Positions 48,298 through 57,455 of a DNA stretch of 64,000 nt are shown piece by piece (position 1 is the stretch's first letter; each line of letters begins with the position of its first letter). This DNA is from Lysobacterales bacterium (GTDB lineage Bacteria > Pseudomonadota > Gammaproteobacteria > Xanthomonadales > SZUA-36), in contig JAKITM010000003.1 in assembly GCA_021648045.1 (NCBI GenBank), positions 1 through 64,000 of the forward strand. Reading direction: 5' to 3'. The position numbers and the translations under genes are program-made. The notes below the pieces were generated by a model. The model was not told where the DNA came from. It made no database searches and saw only the letters and a list, made by a program, of their open reading frames with translations.

Positions 48298-49128
48298 TTA
48301 GGGTCTTTGTGGTATTTCCACTTGGTCTGTATGCATAGCGGTCAAAATAGTTGCAAGCCTCAAACCAGCTGTACTTAATCTTCGTTTAATCAGCAGGTCT
48401 GCCTGCTGTTCAAATGCGCTACTAACTTTTGCGCGACCTTTCGGTGGATATATTTTATCGCCCAGTACAAGCTGATGTGATTCGTTGGTCCAAGCTTCCA
48501 CTGATGAAAGCTTCCAGGGTAACACTATCGCCTGATTAGGCGGCGTCCCGGACTGTAGCTGACGAGCAAGTGCAAGCCAACTGCTGTATCGGCGCCGAAT
48601 GACTCCGGTATCCCATAGCTGGTGCAGACGAATTGATGCACCATGAAAATTAACGCTTACATCATTGCCGCCCCGATCATCTTTAAATCCAGCATGCAGC
48701 GGCTGATGCAAGTCTCCAACTAGGTGACATAACCAATTAAATGCTTTTATGCGCTCGACCTTGGGCAGTTCTAATTGCTGAAGCCTAGCCGCAAAGTATT
48801 TGATTTTCTCGGTCACACAGCGCCCATCTGCACAATCTCGCTCGGCGCTGTAGTGTCGAACTCCCCGAGGTAAATTCACATAGTGAAATGGTCGGGTAGG
48901 GTCGTATTGAGCCTGTTCACGCACAATATCCGGCCAGTTGCAAGAAAAGTGCAGTGTTTGATTGCTGGTGTCACCCAATATTTCCGCCAACCAATCACGC
49001 GTTTTTGGCGGAATATGTTCGATCGCAATTTTACCGATAATTGCATGACCATCCCGACCCCAGGAATAGCTATTGGTAGAGATACTGAGAAGCAGGTAGG
49101 TAAGGAAAATCAGGAAAAGTTTTTTCAT
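48298..49128 (-). CDS. S1/P1-type zinc nuclease, secreted
   Basis: A protein of about 276 residues. The signal peptide MKKLFLIFLTYLLLSISTNS is followed by the mature N-terminal Trp (WGRDGHAIIGKIA) that binds the first zinc in this family. Other zinc ligands are seen in HFSCNWPDIVR, FHYVNLPRG, WLCHLVGDLHQPLHAG and LHQLWDTGVI. S1/P1 nucleases cleave single-stranded nucleic acids and remove 3' phosphates, suggesting phosphate or nucleotide scavenging. In-frame ATGs at 49143 and 49167 would lengthen the N-terminus; 49128 gives the cleanest signal peptide. It converges with the SUMF1-domain gene across 45 bases. Confidence 0.92.
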   Translation of the reverse strand: MKKLFLIFLTYLLLSISTNSYSWGRDGHAIIGKIAIEHIPPKTRDWLAEILGDTSNQTLHFSCNWPDIVREQAQYDPTRPFHYVNLPRGVRHYSAERDCADGRCVTEKIKYFAARLQQLELPKVERIKAFNWLCHLVGDLHQPLHAGFKDDRGGNDVSVNFHGASIRLHQLWDTGVIRRRYSSWLALARQLQSGTPPNQAIVLPWKLSSVEAWTNESHQLVLGDKIYPPKGRAKVSSAFEQQADLLIKRRLSTAGLRLATILTAMHTDQVEIPQRP

Positions 49129-49293
49129 TGCGATTGTTCTCATTTGTGAGCCCCAACTATACATCAATCATCAAGGTTTATACTTTTGCAAGGTGTAAAG
49201 ATGGCTGCAGATAGAGTTTTTCCTTAGCGATCCCTGCGTCTTTGCGAGAGCAAAATCTTTATAACAGGGGTTTGATTGTTGATAAGGTCAGGT

Positions 49294-49809
49294 TTAGAAG
49301 TTATCAGTAGAAGCAAACATCCCAACTTTCAAATCTTTAGCAGTGTAAATTTCACGATCATCCACAAAAACCTTACCATCGGCAATCGCCATAATCAGAC
49401 GGCGTTCAATCAAGCGGCTAAGTTCAATTTCATAGCGCACAGTCTTGGCGGTAGGCAATATTTGTCCAAAAAACTTAACCTCACCTGCACCTAATGCACG
49501 CCCCTTGCCTTGATTGCCTCTCCAGCCAAGAAAAAAGCCCACCAGTTGCCACAGAGCATCAAGACCGAGACAACCAGGCATCACCGGATCATCCTTAAAG
49601 TGCACATTAAAAAACCAAAGGTCAGGGTGAATGTCAAATTCAGCCACAATTTTGCCTTTACCGTGTGCGCCGTCGTCGGCTGAAATTTCAGTCACCCGAT
49701 CAACCATCAGCATATTACCGCGCGGTGATTTTGCAATATCAGGCCCAAACAACAAACCTTCGCCGCAGTCGAGCATATCTTGTTTTGTATAGCTAGATTT
49801 TCTGTTCAT
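49294..49809 (-). CDS. fabA: 3-hydroxydecanoyl-ACP dehydratase/isomerase
   Basis: A 171-residue hotdog enzyme. The FabA active-site region is exact: [20 protein letters not shown] with catalytic His and, in [20 protein letters not shown], the catalytic Asp. The N-terminal [20 protein letters not shown] is also diagnostic. It makes and isomerises trans-2-decenoyl-ACP for unsaturated fatty acid synthesis. Usually it pairs with fabB, which is not adjacent here. The start ATG 49809 lies 100 bases from tRNA-Leu, which is transcribed towards it, so readthrough is possible. Confidence 0.96.
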   Translation of the reverse strand: MNRKSSYTKQDMLDCGEGLLFGPDIAKSPRGNMLMVDRVTEISADDGAHGKGKIVAEFDIHPDLWFFNVHFKDDPVMPGCLGLDALWQLVGFFLGWRGNQGKGRALGAGEVKFFGQILPTAKTVRYEIELSRLIERRLIMAIADGKVFVDDREIYTAKDLKVGMFASTDNF

Positions 49810-49908
49810 ATCGGTAGCTTCATTCCCGTGAATAGTGCATCTTACTTGCAGGACAAAGCATACGCTAGTGTATATATTGAGAGATTGTTATAGAAAACGA
49901 TGAGGAAG

Positions 49909-49995
49909 TGGTGCCGGGGGGGGGAATCGAACCCCCACTCTGTTACCAGAACTGGATTTTGAATCCAGCGCGTCTACCAGTTCCGCCACCCCGGC
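49909..49995 (-). tRNA. tRNA-Leu (anticodon CAA)
   Basis: An 87-base type II tRNA with encoded CCA. Acceptor stem GCCGGGG/CCCCGGC, D arm containing AACTGGTAGACGC, anticodon stem CTGGA/TCCAG around loop TTCAAAA (anticodon CAA at 49959-49961), a long variable arm, and T arm GGGGG-TTCGATT-CCCCC. It decodes TTG. The run of nine G in the plus strand at 49916-49924 is simply the adjoining T stem and acceptor stem. Confidence 0.97.
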
Positions 49996-50012
49996 AGCAG
50001 ATTAGGGCGCTA

Positions 50013-50041
50013 AGTATAACGACTTTAGGCAGCTGGGTGAA
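50013..50041 (-). promoter_or_regulatory. Promoter of tRNA-Leu
   Basis: On the minus strand TTCACC (50036-50041) and TATACT (50013-50018) are separated by 17 bases, giving four of six and five of six consensus matches. Transcription would start about 10 bases before the tRNA 5' end at 49995. Confidence 0.5.
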
Positions 50042-50045
50042 CCTC

Positions 50046-51188
50046 TTAATCGAGATTGCGGAAGTATTGCTTGATTATCGGATTAAAGCGTTCGAAATCT
50101 ACTAGGAATGAGTCATGGCCCTGGAGTGAATTCGGCTGATGAAATTCAACTCGAGTGGCGCAAGTATCGAGACCCTCTGCCAGTTCTTTTTGCTGGTGCA
50201 AAGGAAATAGTAGGTCACTATTGACCCCGATAATACAAGCTGAGGCCAGTTTTACTTCGCATAATTTTTCGGCGATTCGTTGACACCCCGGCACTTCAAC
50301 AGAGTGGCAGAGCTTACTAGGGTCGCGGGTGACATCAAACCAGTCCATTGCCCGTGAAAGATAGATGTAACTGGCAGGGTCGAATTGGCCAACAAAACGG
50401 TCTGCAGCCGCTTGCAGATAAGACTCAATCGCATAGTTCATACCCCAGGTGGTTTGTGGAAAACGCACCTGATCATCCCGTCCAAAGCGAGAGCGCCATT
50501 CTTCGGCAGAGCGGTAAGAGACCATGCCGATTTTGCGTGCTAGACGCATGCCTTCTTGTGGCCAGCATTCTTCTGTATAGTTTCCAGCTTGCCAATTGGG
50601 ATCCTTACAGATGATTTCCCGCTGCATTGAGCGAATGGCAATAGCGTAGGGTTCAGCTGCTGCAGCGGTGGAGATGGCAAGGAAGTGTTGGCAACGCCCA
50701 GGGTTTTGTTTTAGCCAGGCCAGCGCAGTCATGCCGCCCATTGACGGGCCTACTACAGCCGCTACCTTATCGATCCCCAGGTGTTCTAGTAACAAGTTAG
50801 CTGAACTCGCAATATCTTCTATGGCCAGCTCGGGGAAATCCAGTCGCCAAGCTTTGCCAGTGGCCGGGTTAATGCTCGCTGGACCGGTTGACCCTTTACA
50901 GCTTCCCAATGAATTTATACAAATAACATTCCAATGATTGGTGTCAATGGCACGCCCAACACCGATTACCTGCTCCCACCAGCCCGGGCTGGGATCTGCG
51001 GTGCTGGCAGTAGCATGGGCTGTGGGTGATAAGCCGGTGAACAATAGGACGATATTGCTGTTATCCGCATTTGCCTTACCAAATTGCTCATAGGCTAATT
51101 GCAGCGATGGCAGGCTGCCGCCCCGATGAAATGCAAAGGGCTTATCGTATTTGAAAATTTCACTTCCTGGTGGCGTATTACTGAACAC
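50046..51188 (-). CDS. metX: Homoserine O-acyltransferase (MetX type)
   Basis: A 380-residue alpha/beta hydrolase-fold acyltransferase for the first step of methionine synthesis from homoserine. The nucleophile is Ser in VVGPSMGGMTALAWL; the catalytic Asp is in GVNSDLLFPLHQQKELAE and the His in GHDSFLVDF. N-terminal AYEQFGKANADNSNIVLLF fits MetX. Gammaproteobacterial MetX proteins may use succinyl-CoA instead of acetyl-CoA; a specificity motif cannot be judged by eye. A metW gene normally follows metX but here tRNA-Leu does. It is divergent from the TrmB-like gene across 83 bases. Confidence 0.94.
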   Translation of the reverse strand: MFSNTPPGSEIFKYDKPFAFHRGGSLPSLQLAYEQFGKANADNSNIVLLFTGLSPTAHATASTADPSPGWWEQVIGVGRAIDTNHWNVICINSLGSCKGSTGPASINPATGKAWRLDFPELAIEDIASSANLLLEHLGIDKVAAVVGPSMGGMTALAWLKQNPGRCQHFLAISTAAAAEPYAIAIRSMQREIICKDPNWQAGNYTEECWPQEGMRLARKIGMVSYRSAEEWRSRFGRDDQVRFPQTTWGMNYAIESYLQAAADRFVGQFDPASYIYLSRAMDWFDVTRDPSKLCHSVEVPGCQRIAEKLCEVKLASACIIGVNSDLLFPLHQQKELAEGLDTCATRVEFHQPNSLQGHDSFLVDFERFNPIIKQYFRNLD

Positions 51189-51271
51189 AGTATTCTCTTC
51201 GGTTGTTTCAATGGCTTAATTATAGGTTATCCCGTGACCAGCTTCCTAAGCCCATCCTGTATCATTAACAA

Positions 51272-51964
51272 ATGAAGTCAAAAGAGGTCAGCAGCTCGCA
51301 GTCAGGGATTCACCCTGACTTGAGGAAAGTTATCTTAAAACATTCTCAAAATGAATGGAAGCAGCCTATTCGTACCCATACAAAATTGGCTTTTGAGCGT
51401 TTTAATAGACTCCGCGAAGCCGCTGGGTTTGATGGGTTTATTCTCGATGCAGGTTGTGGTACAGGGCAGGGAACATTACAGCTTGCAAAGCAATTTCCGC
51501 ACTCGCTGGTTGTTGGTATTGATCAGTCGGAGCAAAGACTCGGGCGGGGCTTGCTTACATTTGAGCAGAAAACTCAGCTTAGTGCTGAACCAATTTTAAT
51601 CAATAATTGTATGCTGATACGTGCTGAAGTAGCTGATTTTTGGCGTTTACTCAAAATGGATAGATTAAAACCTGAAAAGGTATTTATTTTATATCCAAAC
51701 CCCTGGCCAAAACCCGGCCATCTCATGCGTCGCTGGCATGCACACCCGGTTTTTCCGACTTTAATGGCCTTGGGGTCGCCAATTGAGCTGCGTAGTAACT
51801 GGAAGGTTTACTTACAGGAATTTGCCCAGGCAGTTGGTTTACTCACCGGTGTGAAGCCTGAAGTTAAGCTTCTTCCTACAAAGGAGTTTGCAGGTTTATA
51901 TAGCACGCCCTTCGAGAAAAAATATTTTGAAAGCAAGCATGCGCTGTGGTGTCTGCAAACATAA
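51272..51964 (+). CDS. TrmB-like SAM-dependent methyltransferase
   Basis: A 230-residue methyltransferase related to tRNA (guanine-N7)-methyltransferase TrmB. The SAM site is ILDAGCGTGQGTLQLAKQFP followed by VVGIDQSEQRLGRG, and the TrmB-like NPWPKPGHLMRRWHAHPVFP motif includes PWPK. Classical TrmB has DPWPKKRH with a slightly different continuation, so this may be a paralogue rather than the genuine enzyme. The start ATG 51272 gives a short N-terminus. It is followed immediately by the 65-base hairpin repeat. Confidence 0.8.
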   Translation: MKSKEVSSSQSGIHPDLRKVILKHSQNEWKQPIRTHTKLAFERFNRLREAAGFDGFILDAGCGTGQGTLQLAKQFPHSLVVGIDQSEQRLGRGLLTFEQKTQLSAEPILINNCMLIRAEVADFWRLLKMDRLKPEKVFILYPNPWPKPGHLMRRWHAHPVFPTLMALGSPIELRSNWKVYLQEFAQAVGLLTGVKPEVKLLPTKEFAGLYSTPFEKKYFESKHALWCLQT

Positions 51965-51981
51965 AGCAACAATTCAACGCC

Positions 51982-52046
51982 GCGTGGGCATAAATGCCCA
52001 CCCTACGGGAAATTATGCGAGGTAGGGTGGGCATTTATGCCCACGC
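51982..52046. repeat. Perfect 25-bp inverted repeat, REP-like hairpin
   Basis: Arms 51982-52006 and 52022-52046 are exact reverse complements around a 15-base loop. Each arm itself contains the palindrome GTGGGCATAAATGCCCAC, as in REP/BIME elements of gammaproteobacteria with a GTGGGC core. It lies between the ends of two convergent genes, where it can also act as a bidirectional transcription stop or an mRNA 3' end stabiliser. No RAYT transposase is in the window. Confidence 0.85.
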
Positions 52047-52056
52047 AACGGGTGGC

Positions 52057-52968
52057 TTATTGTTTGTATTCTTGGATGCCTTGTAAGGAGTTATAGATCA
52101 TAGTGACAAATTGATCGGGTTTGATCCACACTTTACCCAAGGTTTCATCCCATTTAGCGGTTGGTTTTAGGGCGATAATTTCGCTCAGGTTTTTTTCCTC
52201 AGCAATTAGCTGTCTAACTGATTGCGTTGCTTCTGTTAGAAATTCGCCATAAGCTTTAAGTTCAGCATAGCTACCTAAAGGCCCGTGCCCTGGAATAATT
52301 TTGGTTTCGCTATTAGCAAGTTCCAGCGCTTTGTTTACGCCGTTAATGACGCCCTCAATATTGCCACCGGCATCTAGATCTATGTAGGGATAAAGACCTT
52401 GGAACCAAAGGTCGCCCATGTGGATGACATTGCTTTTAGGAAAATGCACCAGAGCATCACCATCAGTATGGGCGTTGGCAATGTGGTATGCGGTGGCAAT
52501 TTCACCGTTAAAGTGGAGGGTGGCCTCATCGCTGAAAGTTATATTCGGCATTGCATCGGTAGGATAGGCAGGGGTTGATGTTTGCATAAAAGTACTGAAA
52601 TGCTCGGAGTTCATGCGAGTATAGACATTATTATGAGTAACAATAACAGCGCCTGCCTTACCGATGGTTTCATTGCCACCAACATGATCACCGTGGTAAT
52701 GGGTGTTGATAACATAGCGGATGGGCTGGTCGCTGATTTTGCCAATAGCTTCTAGTAACCCCTCTGTTATAGGTGCAAGTTGGTCATCTATAATAAATAC
52801 ACCATCCTTACCGCTGGAAATAGCAATATTCCCACCCTGGCCTTTAAGCATTGTTAGAGTATCACTCAGACGGGTGCTGGTAAATTCAACCGCGAGGGCA
52901 GCCTGACTGGCGATTGTCAGCAACAGTGCAGTCATAAAAGCGGTAGTTTTAGGCTTCAATGTAAACAT
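52057..52968 (-). CDS. Secreted metallo-beta-lactamase-fold hydrolase
   Basis: A 303-residue protein with a signal peptide (residues 1-26, ALA-V). The zinc motif HxHxDH is present as NTHYHGDHVGGNE, with further ligands in ANAHTDGDALVHFPKSNVIH and IIPGHGPLG. This pattern resembles SoxH/quinoprotein-associated MBL-fold proteins rather than classical beta-lactamases. Substrate is not predicted. It is two bases downstream of ccmI in the same direction, possibly the tail gene of the ccm operon, though System I does not need it. Confidence 0.87.
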   Translation of the reverse strand: MFTLKPKTTAFMTALLLTIASQAALAVEFTSTRLSDTLTMLKGQGGNIAISSGKDGVFIIDDQLAPITEGLLEAIGKISDQPIRYVINTHYHGDHVGGNETIGKAGAVIVTHNNVYTRMNSEHFSTFMQTSTPAYPTDAMPNITFSDEATLHFNGEIATAYHIANAHTDGDALVHFPKSNVIHMGDLWFQGLYPYIDLDAGGNIEGVINGVNKALELANSETKIIPGHGPLGSYAELKAYGEFLTEATQSVRQLIAEEKNLSEIIALKPTAKWDETLGKVWIKPDQFVTMIYNSLQGIQEYKQ

Positions 52969-52970
52969 AA

Positions 52971-53993
52971 TTACTCTTCCTTGGCCCGTAAAATCAGGCT
53001 TATGGGGGTTTTTGATGCGGGATTGATGCTGATGGTATCCGCCTGCAGGTCGGTAGCACTTACATCAGCGGTACCAGTGGTAGAGAGCTTGGCTGAGAGC
53101 AGCAGCTCCGGGTAATCCAGTAGTTTGTTACCAGCTTGCAGAATGTCGGCATCTGTTAGTTCCAAGGTTGCTGGAAGTTGTGATGCTGGCAGGCGTTTAA
53201 CGGCCAACGGTATGCCTGATTGACCGGGAACCTTGAGGAATACAAATACAATAGCTTGTGGACTTAGTGTGGCAGAAAGTGATTCATCCACCGAGATGTC
53301 GATACTTAATGCTGCAGTTTCAGCCTCTGTTACTTCTATACCCAGAGCAGATTTCGATTGGCTGATTTGCTGCTTGATGGTTGCGCTGACATTGCTCGCA
53401 GGGTCGATTTTAGGTAACAGGTCTTCCCAGAGTTCCAGAGCCCGTTGGTGATTGCCCTCGGCTGCGGCGGCAATGCCGACCATCCACTGGGCTTTTTGTA
53501 GTTCAGGGTCTGCAGCATACGCTTCTTCCAGATAAGTTTTGGCTTCAGACGGAAAGCCCCGCTGCTGGTTAGGCTCGGTAGCCCGCAGGATGGCACTGCC
53601 AAGTTCCATTTTGATATACGGGTCACCGGGTGCGAGCGTGAGTGCCTTGCGATAGACACTTACTGCTTCTTCGGCTTGGTTCATGGTCAGCAGGCTACGC
53701 CCTAGCAGCATCCAGCCTTCGATGTTATCCGGGTTCTTCTGTAATTCTACACGCAGCATGGCAATGGCTTCATCCATGCTGCGTGGGCCATCGCTGGCTT
53801 GTTGTACGGCTAATGGCTGCAGCGCGGCTGGGCTACCCACAGTTGGATACACCAGCCAGGTTATGCTAGGCAGCGCAAGGACTAGAATAATCACTATCCA
53901 AATAGATTTTCGTGCTTGCAGTAAAGGCCGCAACAGGAAGGCAAGTGCGGCAACAACCAGCAGTAAGCCATACAGTAAGAAGCTAGTCGTCAT
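52971..53993 (-). CDS. ccmI: Cytochrome c biogenesis protein CcmI
   Basis: A 340-residue protein with two N-terminal transmembrane helices (LLYGLLLVVAALAFLLRPLL and IWIVIILVLALPSITWLVY) and a periplasmic TPR region (NIEGWMLLGRSLLTMNQAEE, then YRKALTLAPGDPYIKMELGS). The C-terminal beta-rich domain with FVFLKVPGQSGIPLAVKRLP is the CcmI C-terminal extension that holds apocytochrome c. It overlaps ccmH by 11 bases and closes the ccm gene set. Confidence 0.92.
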   Translation of the reverse strand: MTTSFLLYGLLLVVAALAFLLRPLLQARKSIWIVIILVLALPSITWLVYPTVGSPAALQPLAVQQASDGPRSMDEAIAMLRVELQKNPDNIEGWMLLGRSLLTMNQAEEAVSVYRKALTLAPGDPYIKMELGSAILRATEPNQQRGFPSEAKTYLEEAYAADPELQKAQWMVGIAAAAEGNHQRALELWEDLLPKIDPASNVSATIKQQISQSKSALGIEVTEAETAALSIDISVDESLSATLSPQAIVFVFLKVPGQSGIPLAVKRLPASQLPATLELTDADILQAGNKLLDYPELLLSAKLSTTGTADVSATDLQADTISINPASKTPISLILRAKEE

Positions 53994-54438
53994 GCGGGTT
54001 TTCGTCCTTGTTATTCGGTCTGTTTTTATCTTCTAGAAATTGCTGGTTGCGTTTGCGAATCACCAATCCTATGAACAACGCTGCGATTAAAAAAAACACA
54101 GCGGGTCCTAACCAGAGTAGATAAGTAGATTGTTCCAGTCGGGGGCGATAGAGAACGAATTCACCATAGCGCTGGACCAGAAAATCTTTAACTTGATCAT
54201 CAGTTTTCCCAGAGCGGATTAAATTCAGCACTTCACGGCGCAGGTCCTGAGCGAGTTCCGCATCAGAATCTGCCAGGCTTTGGTTTTGGCAAACCGCGCA
54301 GCGTAGCTCCGCAACCAAACTGTTAAAGCGTGACTCTTGAACCTCGTTATCAAACTTAAGTGGCGGCGCAGCAACACTAAAGGCACTGAAAAGAGTAATG
54401 CTGATGCCTAAAATTAAATAAATAAAAGTGTTTTTCAT
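53983..54438 (-). CDS. ccmH: Cytochrome c biogenesis protein CcmH
   Basis: A protein of about 151 residues: signal peptide MKNTFIYLILGISITLFSAF, then the three-helix CcmH domain with redox pair CxxC in LRCAVCQNQSLADSDAELAQ, the DLRREVLNLIRSGKTDDQV helix and VQRYGEFVLYRP. A C-terminal membrane helix (LLWLGPAVFFLIAALFIGLV) follows. It reduces the apocytochrome disulfide together with CcmG. ATG 54438 lies four bases after the ccmG stop; GTG 54462 is an in-frame alternative. Confidence 0.94.
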   Translation of the reverse strand: MKNTFIYLILGISITLFSAFSVAAPPLKFDNEVQESRFNSLVAELRCAVCQNQSLADSDAELAQDLRREVLNLIRSGKTDDQVKDFLVQRYGEFVLYRPRLEQSTYLLWLGPAVFFLIAALFIGLVIRKRNQQFLEDKNRPNNKDENPHDD

Positions 54439-54442
54439 TGGC

Positions 54443-54985
54443 TTATTGCCCACTGACTTCACCCTCTATAGTAGCCAGCAAAGGTCGGATTTCGCGCTCG
54501 AAAATTTGCTGATTAAGAACACCAACATGCTTGTAACGCACATTTCCGCGGCTATCAATAATGAAACTTTCCGGTGCCCCATAGACTCCAAAATCAATCG
54601 CTGTGCGCCCAGAATAATCACTCATATTAATACTGTACGGGTCGCCGAACTGTTTTAGCCAGGCAATAGCTTCATCCGGTTCATCTTTCCAGTTGAGACC
54701 ATAAACAGGCAGTATCCCAGAACGGGATAGTTGATTCATAAACGGGTGTTCAACCCGGCAAGCTACACACCAGCTACCCCAGACATTTAATAAATAAGTT
54801 GTACCGAGTAGGTCTGCCTTGCTCACAAATACTTCAGGTTGACCCACTAGCGGAAGATTAAAATCCGGTGCAGATTTGTCAATCAAGGGTGATGGAATCA
54901 AGTTTTTGGTACCCGCATTTTTCAGACCAAAACCGAGTAACAGTGCCAATACCGCAAAAGCGATTAAGGGTAACCAGCGCTTCAT
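54443..54985 (-). CDS. ccmG: Thiol:disulfide interchange protein CcmG/DsbE
   Basis: A 180-residue membrane-anchored thioredoxin-like protein. The anchor is LPLIAFAVLALLLGFGL; the redox centre WCVAC is in LNVWGSWCVACRVEHP, and the conserved GVYGAPESFIID carries the cis-Pro loop. It keeps the apocytochrome CXXCH cysteines reduced for haem attachment. It overlaps ccmF by four bases upstream. Confidence 0.95.
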   Translation of the reverse strand: MKRWLPLIAFAVLALLLGFGLKNAGTKNLIPSPLIDKSAPDFNLPLVGQPEVFVSKADLLGTTYLLNVWGSWCVACRVEHPFMNQLSRSGILPVYGLNWKDEPDEAIAWLKQFGDPYSINMSDYSGRTAIDFGVYGAPESFIIDSRGNVRYKHVGVLNQQIFEREIRPLLATIEGEVSGQ

Positions 54986-56979
54986 GATATAGATCCATCG
55001 GTCAGAGGGCTTGAGCTGCTCGGCTGTGCTGGTTCCGGTTCTTTCCGTCGAGCCGTTTTGCCACGATAGCGCCGATCGCTAAGTGCAATCAAACCGGCGA
55101 AGGTCATCATTAGGGCACCCAACCAAATCCAGCGAATAAACGGTTTCTCGTAGATGCGAACTGCCCATATCTGTCCAACCTCATCGAGTGGGTCACCCAG
55201 CGATACATATAGATCGCGGGTAAAGCCCGGATCCAGTGCTGCTTCAGTCATTACCTGATTATTGCGATACTGGCGTTTTTCTGGATGCATGGTGGCAACT
55301 GGCTTACCATTTTTTGTGACCAAAAATGTTCCGCGTTCAGCGCTGAAATTCGGCCCATCAACATGCTCGGTACCTTTGAATGTGAATTGGTATTCGGCGA
55401 TGGTGTAACTATCACTAGGACCCATTGCCAGGTGCTTTTCGGTGCTGGTGGTTTCAACCATGGCAACCCCGATGACAAATACTCCAACACCAATATGCGC
55501 CAATAACATGGCAAACTCACTACGCGGCAGACTGAAACGCTTGTGTTTGCCGAATCGCTCAATACCGTAACGAAGCGAACCGCTAATAACCCAGCTACCG
55601 ACAAATACACCGCTTAGTGTGCGCAGACCGCTATCGTCATTTACCCAGGCCACAATGGCAGTAACTGCAATGCTAATTAGTAGAGGCACTAGAAGCTTAC
55701 CCAACACTCGGCCGGCTTTATCTTGCTTCCAACGGGAGTAAGCCGCGAGTGGGATAAGCATCACCAGTGGTGCCATAATTACAATAAACAGGCTGCCGAA
55801 ATACGGTGGACCGACTGAGATTTTGCCCATGCCGAATGCATCGGCAATAATCGGATACAGGGTTCCCAGCAGTACCATTGATAAAGCGACAGTTAACAAT
55901 AAATTATTAATCAGAATCAGTGATTCACGCGAAAACCAAGTGAAGCCACTGCCGCTAATCATTTTGGGAACACGCAAAGCATAAAGTGCCAGCGAGCCAC
56001 CCACAATGACCCCTAGATAAGCCAAAATATATACCCCTCGGGTTGGGTCGGAGGCAAATGCGTGCACGGAAGTGACTACCCCGGAACGAACTAGAAAAGC
56101 GCCTAACAGCGATAACGAAAATGCGGAAATAGATAACAGCAGAGTCCAGCCAATAAAGGAACCGCGTTTTTCTGTGACGGCCTGTGCATGTAATAAAGCT
56201 GTACCGACTATCCAGGGCATAAAGGAGGCGTTTTCTACTGGGTCCCAAAACCACCAGCCACCCCAGCCGAGTTCGTAATAAGCCCACCAACTGCCTAAGG
56301 CAATCCCGAAAGTTAGAAAAGACCAAGCCAGTAAAGTCCACGGTCGAGCCCAACGAACCCACTCGCGGTTTATTTGCCCACCGAGCAAAGCAGCAATTGC
56401 AAAGGCAAAGGCTACAGCAAAGCCTACATAGCCCATATACAACATCGGTGGATGGATAATTAAACCGGGATCCTGCAGCAAGGGATTTAAATCTACACCA
56501 TCAAAGGGAGCTGGCAGAATACGGTCGAATGGGTTGGAGGTAAAAATAACAAACAGCAGGAAGCCAAAGCTGACCAGACCTAAAATAGCAATCACTCTGG
56601 CACTAAATACCTTGGGTAAAACGCTTGATTCGCGGTTGGCTACCGCCGTTACCGCAACCGTCCACAGGTTGATGATAAATACCCAGAGTAATAATGAGCC
56701 CTCGTGCGCGCCCCATACTGCCGAAATCCGATAGATGATCGGCAAGTCGGAATTGGAGTTTTGTGCAACATAAGCTACTGAAAAATCTTGCACCAGGAAG
56801 CTATAAGTTAGAATGCCCAGTGCGATGCTGACAAAAATAAATTGACCGTAGGCATTGGAACTGCCCATGGCCATCAAACTCTGGTTGTTGCGCCAGGCAC
56901 CATAAATTGGAAAAACAAATTGCGCCAACGCCAGTACAGCGGCGATGATTAGTGTCAGTTGTCCGAGCTCGACGATCAA
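54982..56979 (-). CDS. ccmF: Haem lyase CcmF
   Basis: A 665-residue integral membrane haem lyase subunit with about 15 hydrophobic segments. The tryptophan-rich WWD domain is intact (YELGWGGWWFWDPVENASFM), with flanking His candidates in GAHEGSLLLWVF and IIHPPMLYMGYVGFA. The C-terminal domain ends in a helix before a basic tail. It joins haem from CcmE to cytochrome c. It overlaps ccmE and ccmG by four bases each. Confidence 0.95.
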   Translation of the reverse strand: MIVELGQLTLIIAAVLALAQFVFPIYGAWRNNQSLMAMGSSNAYGQFIFVSIALGILTYSFLVQDFSVAYVAQNSNSDLPIIYRISAVWGAHEGSLLLWVFIINLWTVAVTAVANRESSVLPKVFSARVIAILGLVSFGFLLFVIFTSNPFDRILPAPFDGVDLNPLLQDPGLIIHPPMLYMGYVGFAVAFAFAIAALLGGQINREWVRWARPWTLLAWSFLTFGIALGSWWAYYELGWGGWWFWDPVENASFMPWIVGTALLHAQAVTEKRGSFIGWTLLLSISAFSLSLLGAFLVRSGVVTSVHAFASDPTRGVYILAYLGVIVGGSLALYALRVPKMISGSGFTWFSRESLILINNLLLTVALSMVLLGTLYPIIADAFGMGKISVGPPYFGSLFIVIMAPLVMLIPLAAYSRWKQDKAGRVLGKLLVPLLISIAVTAIVAWVNDDSGLRTLSGVFVGSWVISGSLRYGIERFGKHKRFSLPRSEFAMLLAHIGVGVFVIGVAMVETTSTEKHLAMGPSDSYTIAEYQFTFKGTEHVDGPNFSAERGTFLVTKNGKPVATMHPEKRQYRNNQVMTEAALDPGFTRDLYVSLGDPLDEVGQIWAVRIYEKPFIRWIWLGALMMTFAGLIALSDRRYRGKTARRKEPEPAQPSSSSPLTDGSIS

Positions 56980-57455
56980 GGTTTGTACTCCGAGGGAACA
57001 GAGTCTGTTGAGGCTTTATTGCCCCGCGGGTGGCCGGCTTTTTCCAAGGCATCAGCAACTTCTGGCGCCATGTATTCCTCATCATGCTTAGCGAGGACTT
57101 CATCGGCCTGAAATACACCATTATTATCTAACGAGCCGATAGCAATAATGCCTTGCCCTTCACGAAAGAGGTCAGGAAGGATGTCATCGTAATTTATCTC
57201 GACTTCTTTTAGCCCGTCGGTTACTAGGAAACGAATTTTAAGGCTGTCTGTGGCGCGATTGACACTGCCATCTTTAACCAGACCACCAAGGCGGAATTGT
57301 TTACCGGCAGGCATTTTTTGTTCTGCCACTTCACTGGGAGAAAGAAAATACAGCAGGTTTTCCTGTAAAGCGGTCATCGCGATGGCGGCAGCAACACCCA
57401 CGCCAAGCAGTATCAGCAAAACCATAGTAAGGCGTTTTTTACGAGTAGGGGTCAT
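56976..57455 (-). CDS. ccmE: Haem chaperone CcmE
   Basis: A 159-residue membrane-anchored haem chaperone. After the helix VLLILLGVGVAAAIAMTAL comes the OB-fold (FRLGGLVKDGSV, FLVTDGLKEVEINYD, DLFREGQGIIAIGSLD). The covalent haem ligand His is in VLAKHDEEYMAPEV. It accepts haem from CcmC/CcmD and delivers it to CcmF. Its ATG overlaps the ccmD stop. Confidence 0.95.
   Translation of the reverse strand: MTPTRKKRLTMVLLILLGVGVAAAIAMTALQENLLYFLSPSEVAEQKMPAGKQFRLGGLVKDGSVNRATDSLKIRFLVTDGLKEVEINYDDILPDLFREGQGIIAIGSLDNNGVFQADEVLAKHDEEYMAPEVADALEKAGHPRGNKASTDSVPSEYKP

Noticed and set aside
49912..49926. Run of nine G as a possible phase-variable tract
   Set aside because: It is formed by the T stem and acceptor stem of tRNA-Leu and lies in no reading frame.
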